A stretch of DNA of 5,623 bases from Bacteroidales bacterium (lineage in GTDB: Bacteria; Bacteroidota; Bacteroidia; Bacteroidales; VadinHA17). Location of the stretch: NCBI GenBank assembly GCA_015486475.1, contig WFRO01000028.1:1-5623 (forward strand), written 5' to 3'. Shown here piece after piece: positions 1 to 5,623 of the stretch (its first letter is position 1; each line of letters opens with the position of its first letter). The position numbers and the translations under genes were made by a program. Under the pieces are notes generated by a model. The model made no database searches and had not been told where the DNA came from. It saw only the letters and a list, made by a program, of their open reading frames with translations.

Positions 1-689
1 AGCCGGGGAGGATCTTCCACGCTGCTCACAAACCATGACCGGGTGGTATAGGCCCAGGTGCTTTGCATGATCCCGCCGTGATACCGGGCGGAAAAGATCA
101 GCATATCCGGTTTCAATGCAGCATAGGTATCCCGCAGGTCTTCGAACAGCAGATCAAAACATATCAGGAACCCCACCTTCCCAAAGTCCGTCTCCACAAC
201 CACCGGGCCTTTGCCGGCTTTCACACCACGTTTCATCTCTCCGATGGTAGGGTAGTTCTTATTATAGACGCCGATCACTTGCCCGCTACGGTCGATCATC
301 ACACTGGAATTCCGAAAACTGCCGTCTTCCACCTTATGCTTATAGGAATACACGAGGTAACACCGGTTCTTTTTTGCCACTGATTGAAAGTATTTAAGGA
401 TGCGATCTCCCCGCACTTCGTAGTATCTTTTTTCAATATCCCAGTGAGCTGCAAAGTCTGCCGGACGGTCACAGGCCTCCGGCAACACGATCAGGTCCGG
501 CCGGTCCGGCAATACCTGCTCAATCCTTTCCTGCCAGAAACCGATCATCTTGCTGACGATCACCTCCGGATCTGTGTTCAGGGGGATAAGCGGCGGTTCT
601 ACACTAAAAGTAGCCACCGTCACCTCTTTCTTACCCATAACCACCGCTCCCCATAAAAGGAAAGCCAAAAACAACGAAACTCTTTTCAT
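1..689 (-). CDS. Exported carbon-nitrogen hydrolase (nitrilase superfamily), copy 2, C-terminus cut by window edge
   Basis: Seen: an open frame starts at ATG 689 and runs off the left edge after 229 codons, so about 110 C-terminal residues are missing if it matches its 339-residue neighbour. Residues 1-20 are a Sec signal peptide (MKR, then a hydrophobic run to about VVMG) without a lipobox. The nitrilase-superfamily catalytic set is present: Glu71 in VLPEACD, Lys144 in YNKNYPTIGE, Glu151 in the same block, and Cys177 in FLICFD. A conserved RYHGGIMQ segment follows at 202-209. Family knowledge: such enzymes hydrolyse amides or related C-N bonds through a cysteine thioester. Inferred: it acts in the periplasm or outside the cell, on an unknown substrate. 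It lies 15 bp after the upstream paralog, with about 57% identity over 185 aligned residues counted by hand, so it is a tandem duplicate and the last visible operon gene. No clear ribosome binding site precedes the start, as is usual in Bacteroidota. Family is firm; substrate is not. Confidence 0.9.
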   Translation of the reverse strand, partial: MKRVSLFLAFLLWGAVVMGKKEVTVATFSVEPPLIPLNTDPEVIVSKMIGFWQERIEQVLPDRPDLIVLPEACDRPADFAAHWDIEKRYYEVRGDRILKYFQSVAKKNRCYLVYSYKHKVEDGSFRNSSVMIDRSGQVIGVYNKNYPTIGEMKRGVKAGKGPVVVETDFGKVGFLICFDLLFEDLRDTYAALKPDMLIFSARYHGGIMQSTWAYTTRSWFVSSVEDPPR

Positions 690-704
690 ATCTTTTATAT
701 TTTT

Positions 705-1724
705 CTATTTCTCCATATTCCCCGGTTCATAACGGAACCGGTCCGAACGTCTCAGATAGCTCTCTGCCGACTCAATACCTGCCTCCTGCATCATCTGTTC
801 AACGGTCAGCGTATCACTGTAGGATGATAACAACACCATATCCAGGAGGGAAGGATCCTTGATCGTCACATCATCCCCGTACTTTTTTTTCAGGGCCATC
901 ATCTTCCCCATGGTATTGTCCCGGTGGATCACTTTGCTGTCCAGGTTGATCTCTGCAAACGCAAAGTTCAAAAAATGAGAGTTGGACATCGCAAGTTTTT
1001 CTCCTATCGGGTCATAGATCTCGGACGGAAGAAAAGGAATGCCCTCACAGGCGCTGACGAAAAAGGACTGGCAGGAAAGGGCCCAGTATTTTTGCATAAT
1101 GCCACCATGATACCGGGAAGAAAACACCAGAATATCGGGATGTTGCCGGGCATATTCTTTTTTCAGCTCTTCAAAATTGAGATCAAAGCAGATGAGCATT
1201 CCCACCGTCCCGAAATCGCACTGGAACACCCGCGCTTCTTTTCCCGGCACAATACCTTTATCTATCTCGCCAATGGTCGGATAGTTTTTGTAATAAGTTC
1301 CCGCCACCTTCCCTGCTCTGTCGATCAGGATGCTGGCATTGCGGAAGGTTCCGTCGTCCATCGCAAATTTGGAAGAATAGATGATATACGTATGATGGGT
1401 TTGGGCCACTTGCTCAAAATGTTCCAGGATCTTATCGCCGCGGGAGCGGTAGAACTTCATCTCCAGATCTTTGTGCGCATGCATTCCTGCCGGACGGTCA
1501 CAGGCCTCCGGCAGGACGATAAGATCAGGCCGGTATGGGAGCACCTGTTCCAGGTAACTGTCCCAGAAACCGATCATCGTGTCCACGATCTCACCGGGCG
1601 GCATGTTCAGATCGATCACCGGCGTCATAGGGCCTATGGATACCACCCGCACCAGTCTTTTGGCCTGCAGGGGCAGGACCATAAAAAACAACAGTCCCAC
1701 CCAAAACATTGTTTTTTTGTTCAT
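705..1724 (-). CDS. Exported carbon-nitrogen hydrolase (nitrilase superfamily), copy 1, complete
   Basis: A 339-residue protein if started at ATG 1724. A GTG at 1733 adds three residues and would give a 4-bp GTGA overlap with the upstream stop; ATG is preferred because the signal peptide then begins cleanly MNKKTMFW. Residues 1-21 form the signal peptide (hydrophobic FWVGLLFFMVLPL, likely cleavage after LQA), with no lipobox. The catalytic set is Glu73 (IVLPEACD), Lys146 (YYKNYPTIGE), Glu153 and Cys179 (MLICFD), followed by SSRYHGGIMQ at about 202-211. The last ~80 residues form a charged tail ending in a YLRRSDRFRYEPG-type segment that is not part of the catalytic core. Family knowledge: hydrolysis of amide-type C-N bonds with Glu, Lys and Cys. 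Inferred: a periplasmic amidase serving the glycan pathway of its operon. It sits 5 bp after the esterase gene and 15 bp before its own paralog, so translation may be coupled. An N-acyl, carbamoyl or amidated-uronate substrate is possible but unproven. Confidence 0.92.
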   Translation of the reverse strand: MNKKTMFWVGLLFFMVLPLQAKRLVRVVSIGPMTPVIDLNMPPGEIVDTMIGFWDSYLEQVLPYRPDLIVLPEACDRPAGMHAHKDLEMKFYRSRGDKILEHFEQVAQTHHTYIIYSSKFAMDDGTFRNASILIDRAGKVAGTYYKNYPTIGEIDKGIVPGKEARVFQCDFGTVGMLICFDLNFEELKKEYARQHPDILVFSSRYHGGIMQKYWALSCQSFFVSACEGIPFLPSEIYDPIGEKLAMSNSHFLNFAFAEINLDSKVIHRDNTMGKMMALKKKYGDDVTIKDPSLLDMVLLSSYSDTLTVEQMMQEAGIESAESYLRRSDRFRYEPGNMEK

Positions 1725-1729
1725 TTCAT

Positions 1730-2803
1730 TCACCAGTTTATATGAGTATCAATAAAATGTATCAGAGAATCTGCCATTCTTTTTTGTTCTTTTTCCTGGG
1801 GATGGAGATAACCGCCTTTGTAGAAGAAGAAATAATAACTGATTTCCGGATCGTGCATCTCTTCCACCGCCTGTTTCACATATCCCCGCCAGGGACGGTC
1901 TTCCCTCACCGCATTCATGCATCCGAGCGTACAAATGATCCGGGCCTCCGGATAGATCATCCGTATTCTTGTAAGAAAATCTTTGTAATCCGAAATTACT
2001 TGTTCTCCATCCGGCACCTTACCCCCGAAACGTGCGATCATCTGGGGATGGTCGGGACGCTCGAACAGGGCAGCATCGTTCTGAAAGAGGTTGATCACAA
2101 CAATATCCGGTGTGTACCTTGAAAAATCCCATTTGCTGGCAGGATCGTCGGGGTTCAGACGGTACCACATCTCCGGCATGATCAGCGGATACCAGCTCAC
2201 CATCAACCCTATACCCCCCCTGGCAATGCAGGAATAACCTGCCTGGTAATGCCGGGCTGTCAGGGCACCGTAAGCCACATAGTTGTCCGTGTAGGTACTG
2301 TCGTAATAATCATGGCCCGAATGATCATGCACTGAAGCGCCCACGGTGATGGAATTGCCGTAAAACTCCATATTCCGCTGCGGAGGAGGAGGCAAGGTTA
2401 GAAACTCTCCCTTGGGCTCTGTCCTGAAACCGTAAAACCAGGTAGGGCCACGGTCCACCCTGCGGAATAATTCGAGGGTATGGACCGTGTCTTTCATACC
2501 CTCTGCCAGCAGGATCCATTGTTTTACGGTATCCGGATGGAAGACCTTCACTACCTGGCCATCCACAACTACATTGTAATAATTCCGGCCGGAACCGTCC
2601 CTGAGCAGCGCCCACACTTTCGTTCCCCGCATGCGAGCCTGCACAGAACTGCCGGGCCAGTACAATACGACAGCACTGTCGGCAAGATGTTCCACCCGCC
2701 CGGAATAACGCACCCTTTCATCCCCGGGAGTGAGGATGACATCGCGGGCACAGGATGTTATGAGTAACAAAACAGCACCGGCAATTATCAAGCACTTTTT
2801 CAT
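1730..2803 (-). CDS. CE2-like SGNH/GDSL carbohydrate esterase, lipoprotein
   Basis: A 357-residue protein. Residues 1-18 are a lipoprotein signal with lipobox ITSC (Cys18), so it is probably membrane anchored. About 30-135 is a beta-sandwich domain with the pattern of the CE2 N-terminal domain (VRYSGR near 31, NYYNVVVDGQ near 74, HTLELFRRVD near 108). The SGNH domain follows: nucleophile Ser151 in YGNSITVG, oxyanion glycine near 197 in ARGGIGL, Asn242 in LFQNDA, and His334 in GYLHPQ. The Asp normally found three residues before the His is a Gly here (KGGYLHP); CE2 enzymes are known that work with a Ser-His dyad, so activity is still plausible. Family role: removal of O-acetyl or other acyl groups from polysaccharides or oligosaccharides. 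It begins 17 bp after the GH50-like gene and its stop overlaps or abuts the next start, which marks one transcript. The domain order fits CE2 better than a generic GDSL lipase; the substrate is unknown. Confidence 0.85.
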   Translation of the reverse strand: MKKCLIIAGAVLLLITSCARDVILTPGDERVRYSGRVEHLADSAVVLYWPGSSVQARMRGTKVWALLRDGSGRNYYNVVVDGQVVKVFHPDTVKQWILLAEGMKDTVHTLELFRRVDRGPTWFYGFRTEPKGEFLTLPPPPQRNMEFYGNSITVGASVHDHSGHDYYDSTYTDNYVAYGALTARHYQAGYSCIARGGIGLMVSWYPLIMPEMWYRLNPDDPASKWDFSRYTPDIVVINLFQNDAALFERPDHPQMIARFGGKVPDGEQVISDYKDFLTRIRMIYPEARIICTLGCMNAVREDRPWRGYVKQAVEEMHDPEISYYFFFYKGGYLHPQEKEQKRMADSLIHFIDTHINW

Positions 2804-2820
2804 TTGTGTTTGTTATTACA

Positions 2821-4686
2821 TTACCTGAAAGACATCTGCCATGAATAAGGTTGCAGAACTCCTTTATGTACCTCATATACATGTTGGTGGGTCTGCATAA
2901 CAGCCTTCACAAGGTTCCTGTACATCAGATCTTTCACGTCCACCATCCCGATATTGTAGTTCTCGCCATCACCCCGTCCTGTCACCGGCTGGTCCCGCCA
3001 AAGAAACCAGAAAGTGGCCACCACCGCCGGGTGAGCGAAAGCATGCTCCACATAATTGCGGTAGGCCTTGCCCCTGGCCTCCTGGTCCGGCACTTTGACC
3101 AGCCCGGGGCAAAGGCCCCTCCCCGGCACCCCGAAATGGAACTCCCCCACCAGGATCGGCATATCCAGCAAGGCATACACATGATCCAGCTTCCGGGAAG
3201 GCAGGGTGTAGGTGTATCTGTTGAAACTGAAGACATCAAATATCCGGGCTGTTTGGATCATCTCATCAGAAATGTTCAGGTTGCCAAAACGCATGCCCAG
3301 GATCAGGTGATTGGGATCGTACCTTTTGATGGCTTCCACCGCCACCTGAAGAAAATGACGGTAAGCATCATAAACAAACTGTTTTCTGCGTTCCGGGGTA
3401 TCACCCTGAGCCAGGAATTTTTTTAGCTTTTCTTTGGTCTTCGTTTCCGGCCCTGCCAGGAAAGCATCCACCACCAACGACTCTTTTCCCGGGAATACCG
3501 GCTCATTGCCCAGAAAATATCCCAGCATCCGGGGATCATCTTTCAGCGGAGCACATTGTTCCCGTGCCACCTTATCGGCTTTTTCCTCAAAATCTTTGGA
3601 GTAAACATCAGGAAAGCCCATGATCCCCTCTTCAATGCCCCAGCCATACAGAAATTTTGCATATACCATTGTATCATTGAGATCATCAACCGACCAATTG
3701 ATCGCATTGAAGCCCCATGTCTGCATCCTCTCAACTGTTTTTTCCTTCCATTTCTGCCGCCATCCCCGGCCGTAATGCCGGTACTGGTTCCAGAGGCTGT
3801 AGGACACCCGGGGCGCTTCCCCTTCACGCCGGTGCATAAACTCCTGCGGGGGCATTTCCTCGAAAATATACTCCCTGTTTTTGGTACGGGTGAAACTGCC
3901 GGGGCTCACCCCATTCATTCCCGTCGCCAGGAAGAGGTTCCCCAACGGATCTACGAACCACCACCGTCCCCCGATCTTTTTGGTATAGAAAAAGCCAATA
4001 GCTTTCGCAGCTTTTTCCGGGAACCCACCATAAGCATCCCGCTGCAAAAGATCTTTCTGCCGTTCCAGCAATGAATCGTCGGAATTCCACCGGGCCCTTA
4101 ATTGATCGATGTTGCAAACATCTCCGGGCCCTCTGTCGGGGACCCACTGCCCGAACCTGTCCACCAGCACTTTGGGCTCAATAACTTTTCCGATCACCTT
4201 CTTCTTCGACAAGGTGATCCCATATATTTCCACTACGGGATCATCGAGGGGCTGCTCCAAACGGAGGACGACAGAATCCACTTTATATAGCGGACCGGTC
4301 TTCACATCCCATATATTAAACCAGCCCGTTTCAAGGGAATGGCTGTACAGGTCAGCCATCTCACTGCCTTCGGTGAATGGCTTCCGGAAAAAATGCAAAG
4401 GCACCGGAAAGGTGATCCTGGCACCCTGAAAGGGATATATGCTGATCTCAGTATATCCGTGACCTGTGTATAACCCAAGATGATAACGCTGCGGCGAAGA
4501 TACTTTGATGTCCAGGACCAGATAATCATAACCATCCCAGTTGCCGGGTAACCCGAAAGAACTTACAGGCCAACTGAAACGTGTATTCTCAGGTGTAAAA
4601 TGCGCCCTCTTATTTCCAGGAGTTGAATGACATGATACCAGAATAAGTAATAACCACGGGACAACCCGCATGTTCAATAAGCGCAT
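2821..4686 (-). CDS. GH50/beta-agarase-like glycoside hydrolase (clan GH-A type), lipoprotein
   Basis: A 621-residue protein. A lipoprotein signal ends in LVSC (Cys19), so it is probably membrane anchored. Residues about 30-162 look like a beta-rich, CBM-like domain (NWDGYDYLVLDI, VVEIYGITLSKK). A linker with VDRFGQWVPDRGPGD (175-189) recalls the region before the barrel in GH50 agarases. From about 235 the catalytic barrel begins with GGRWWFVDPLGNLFLATGMN. The candidate acid/base is Glu395 in YFLGNEPVF and the candidate nucleophile is Glu515 in ILVGEFHFGVPGRGL; the GEFHFG phrase is what points to GH50. Length and domain order fit that family. Inferred role: cleavage of glycosidic bonds in a galactan or a related polysaccharide; many GH50-like proteins outside characterised agarases have untested specificity, so agarase activity should not be assumed. 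It is the first gene of the minus-strand operon. The start at 4686 gives a good signal; ATG 4671 (Met6) is an alternative. Other clan GH-A families remain possible. Confidence 0.8.
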   Translation of the reverse strand: MRLLNMRVVPWLLLILVSCHSTPGNKRAHFTPENTRFSWPVSSFGLPGNWDGYDYLVLDIKVSSPQRYHLGLYTGHGYTEISIYPFQGARITFPVPLHFFRKPFTEGSEMADLYSHSLETGWFNIWDVKTGPLYKVDSVVLRLEQPLDDPVVEIYGITLSKKKVIGKVIEPKVLVDRFGQWVPDRGPGDVCNIDQLRARWNSDDSLLERQKDLLQRDAYGGFPEKAAKAIGFFYTKKIGGRWWFVDPLGNLFLATGMNGVSPGSFTRTKNREYIFEEMPPQEFMHRREGEAPRVSYSLWNQYRHYGRGWRQKWKEKTVERMQTWGFNAINWSVDDLNDTMVYAKFLYGWGIEEGIMGFPDVYSKDFEEKADKVAREQCAPLKDDPRMLGYFLGNEPVFPGKESLVVDAFLAGPETKTKEKLKKFLAQGDTPERRKQFVYDAYRHFLQVAVEAIKRYDPNHLILGMRFGNLNISDEMIQTARIFDVFSFNRYTYTLPSRKLDHVYALLDMPILVGEFHFGVPGRGLCPGLVKVPDQEARGKAYRNYVEHAFAHPAVVATFWFLWRDQPVTGRGDGENYNIGMVDVKDLMYRNLVKAVMQTHQHVYEVHKGVLQPYSWQMSFR

Positions 4687-4884
4687 TTCAATATTTGTTT
4701 TGATGTTATATCCCGCTCATATACTTTTTTCTTATCGTTCATTGAAAATACTTTTCGGGTTAGGTTCATCATTTCACCTCTTTCCTGATCACGCTCAGGG
4801 GATAAGTGTTTTTTTATGCGGCGGGATATATTATTTGTAACCCGATAAGAATAACTACTGTTCATAACCAAAGATCCTATCAAA
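4687..4884. promoter_or_regulatory. Divergent promoter region between the operon and the heparinase-like gene
   Basis: This 198-bp spacer separates two genes transcribed away from each other, so it must hold promoters for both. Seen: it is AT-rich. For the plus strand, a TA-N3-TTTG string at 4829-4837 resembles the Bacteroidota -7 consensus (TAnnTTTG) with one extra base, after a T-run at 4809-4815 in place of a clear -33 TTTG; this would give a leader of about 40 nt. No convincing -7/-33 pair was found for the minus strand. A minus-strand ribosome-binding-like AGAGGTGA lies before ATG 4772, the start of a 32-codon leader ORF. Three GATAAG hexamers and an inverted 10-mer also lie here and are described separately. 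Function is inferred from position. Confidence 0.5.
4707..4830. repeat. Inverted 10-bp repeat pair with matching GATAAG hexamers (possible operator)
   Basis: TATATCCCGC at 4707-4716 is matched exactly on the opposite strand at 4821-4830. On each arm, 14 bases further inward, the hexamer CTTATC (GATAAG on the other strand) occurs at 4731-4736 and 4801-4806, so the two elements keep the same order and spacing in mirror image. A third GATAAG lies outside at 4844-4849. The left arm starts about 20 bp upstream of the GH50-like start and the right arm ends 54 bp before the heparinase-like start, suitable for one regulator controlling both directions. No regulator gene is in view, and AT-rich DNA makes short repeats likelier by chance. 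Confidence 0.35.
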
Positions 4885-5607
4885 ATGAAATTATTTATAT
4901 CAATTCCTGTAACCGGGAAGGTCCGCTCCACTTTCCGGGCTCTCCTGCTTCTCTCGTTATTTTTCTTCTCTCGTCCGGCGATCACCGTGTACTCCCAGGA
5001 CATGCGCCAGTTAAAGGTCAGGAAAGGTCATCCCACCCTTTTCGTAACCCCTGAAATGGTACAGGAGATCCGGAAAAAACAGGGCGATCTGGCCAGCTTC
5101 CATAATTATGTTAAAACAAGCAGGATGAAGCTTACCAACGATCCTTCCGACACCGTAAGGATCCGGCAGGAGGTGGATGATAAGACCCTGAAAGGTCACA
5201 TAGATTATTTCATCAATGATTGTATGTGTTACGGTGTGGATGCATCTATCAACCAGGATCCTCTGGCCAAAGCTTACGCGAGACAGTATGTTCTCTCTCT
5301 TCTCGATCGCCCGATCAGCGGGGATGATGATATGCCGATACGGGGCAAGCTGTTTGCCCTGGGGGTGTTGTATGATCTTCTTTACGATGACCTTGAGCCC
5401 TCCCTGAAAAAAGAGATCCGCAACGAGATCCTGGATATGGTTCACTATGTGGACAGTAAATGGCATTATATCTCTCATGCCAATGCCGGCGGGCATTCCC
5501 GTTTTGGAAATATCTCCGCCCTGGTGGGGTTGCTACCTATCTTTCATGACATCGAAGCTGACAATGCCAGCCGTTACTTTAAGTATCTCGGTTACGTGGT
5601 GAGCAAC
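4885..5607 (+). CDS. Heparinase II/III-like exported protein (polysaccharide lyase-like), N-terminal part
   Basis: Starts at ATG 4885. 241 genuine codons are visible to 5607; the frame stays open through the last 16 bases, but those are adapter and add a false LSLIH. Residues 1-38 include a signal peptide (basic stretch with K12, R14, R18, then ALLLLSLFFF) with probable cleavage near VYS-QD and no lipobox. The phrase GHPTLFVTPEMVQEIRKK (48-65) is the usual opening of the heparinase II/III and alginate-lyase-like alpha/alpha-toroid proteins. GKLFALGVLYDLLYDDLEPSLKKEIR (154-179) is a typical helical repeat of that fold, and NAGGHSRFGNISALVGLLPI (200-219) aligns by position with the region that supplies the Asn/His pair in these lyases, with His204 the candidate. 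Family role: beta-elimination of uronate-containing polysaccharides. The C-terminal beta-domain and its catalytic residues are outside the window, so lyase activity and PL family cannot be assigned. It is transcribed divergently from the esterase/hydrolase operon. No ribosome binding site is evident. Confidence 0.8.
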
Positions 5608-5623
5608 CTGTCTCTTATACACA
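5608..5623. other. Residual Tn5/Nextera mosaic-end adapter at contig end (artefact)
   Basis: The final 16 bases, CTGTCTCTTATACACA, are identical to the first 16 of the 19-bp engineered Tn5 mosaic end (CTGTCTCTTATACACATCT). The natural IS50 outside end differs at base 4 (CTGACTC...), and the natural inside end diverges from base 10 on, so a wild transposon is not the explanation. The match falls exactly at the sequence end, as expected of read-through into the adapter that was not trimmed before assembly. It should be removed, and the peptide tail LSLIH read from it is not real. Confidence 0.96.

Noticed and set aside
63..656. Plus-strand frames at 63-383 and 384-656
   Set aside because: They are antisense to nitrilase copy 2, whose sense frame has an intact catalytic set through the same bases.
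924..1745. Long plus-strand frame of 273 codons opposite the complete nitrilase gene
   Set aside because: It lies wholly antisense to a gene with clear family motifs, shows no domain or signal of its own, and its His/Arg-rich make-up is typical of a reversed reading. Its likeness to the plus-strand frame at 63-383 follows simply from the two sense genes being paralogs.
2851..4074. Plus-strand frames of 191 and 172 codons opposite the GH50-like gene
   Set aside because: They are shadows of the 621-residue sense frame, with no recognisable domains and no plausible starts or signals.
4784..4799. Small hairpin CCTGA-N6-TCAGG followed 9 bases later by a T-run, terminator-like
   Set aside because: The stem is only 5 bp, the T-run is not adjacent, and no plus-strand gene ends upstream that would need a terminator.
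5011..5496. Minus-strand frame of 161 codons opposite the heparinase-like gene
   Set aside because: The plus strand carries a signal peptide and the heparinase-type motifs across the same region; the minus reading has no family features.
5608..5623. A natural Tn5/IS50 insertion at the right end
   Set aside because: The bases match the engineered mosaic end, not the natural outside end (A at base 4) or inside end (different from base 10 on), and no transposase or IS sequence is visible.
1..5623. CRISPR arrays, tRNA or rRNA genes, integrases, toxin-antitoxin pairs
   Set aside because: None seen: no spaced direct repeats, no tRNA-like cloverleaf, and nearly all bases are accounted for by five exported enzyme genes and short spacers.

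Overview
The window looks like a short metagenomic or draft-genome contig from a Bacteroidota bacterium, probably Bacteroidales-like. The signs are two lipoproteins with short lipoboxes, Sec-exported enzymes on every gene, real starts with almost no Shine-Dalgarno sequence, GC near 50%, and clustered exported carbohydrate-active enzymes of the kind found in polysaccharide utilization loci (PULs). No SusC/SusD pair, sulfatase or regulator lies in this piece, so the PUL assignment rests on content and arrangement.

Layout: four genes on the minus strand form a tight operon read from 4686 down to 1. In transcription order they are a GH50/agarase-like glycoside hydrolase lipoprotein (4686-2821), a CE2-like SGNH carbohydrate esterase lipoprotein (2803-1730), an exported carbon-nitrogen hydrolase of the nitrilase superfamily (1724-705), and a second exported carbon-nitrogen hydrolase, cut off by the window edge (689-1). 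Gaps are 17, 5 (or a 4-bp overlap) and 15 bp. Divergently, on the plus strand, a heparinase II/III-like exported protein starts at 4885 and runs off the right end. The 198-bp divergent spacer (4687-4884) must carry the promoters. It has a 10-bp inverted repeat, three GATAAG hexamers, and a short leader ORF with a good ribosome binding site.

Probable joint role (inference): extracytoplasmic breakdown of a decorated, uronate-containing polysaccharide. The heparinase-like protein would cleave or trim uronate linkages, the GH50-like enzyme would cut the glycan, the CE2-like enzyme would remove O-acyl groups, and the two nitrilase-type enzymes would act on C-N (amide) bonds. The last element is the unusual one: nitrilase-superfamily enzymes are mostly cytosolic, yet here two tandem paralogs, about 57% identical by hand alignment and both with an intact Glu-Lys-Glu-Cys set, carry signal peptides inside a glycan-degradation operon.

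Technical warning: the last 16 bases (5608-5623) are identical to the start of the engineered Tn5 mosaic end used in Nextera libraries. They are almost certainly leftover adapter, so genuine sequence ends at 5607.
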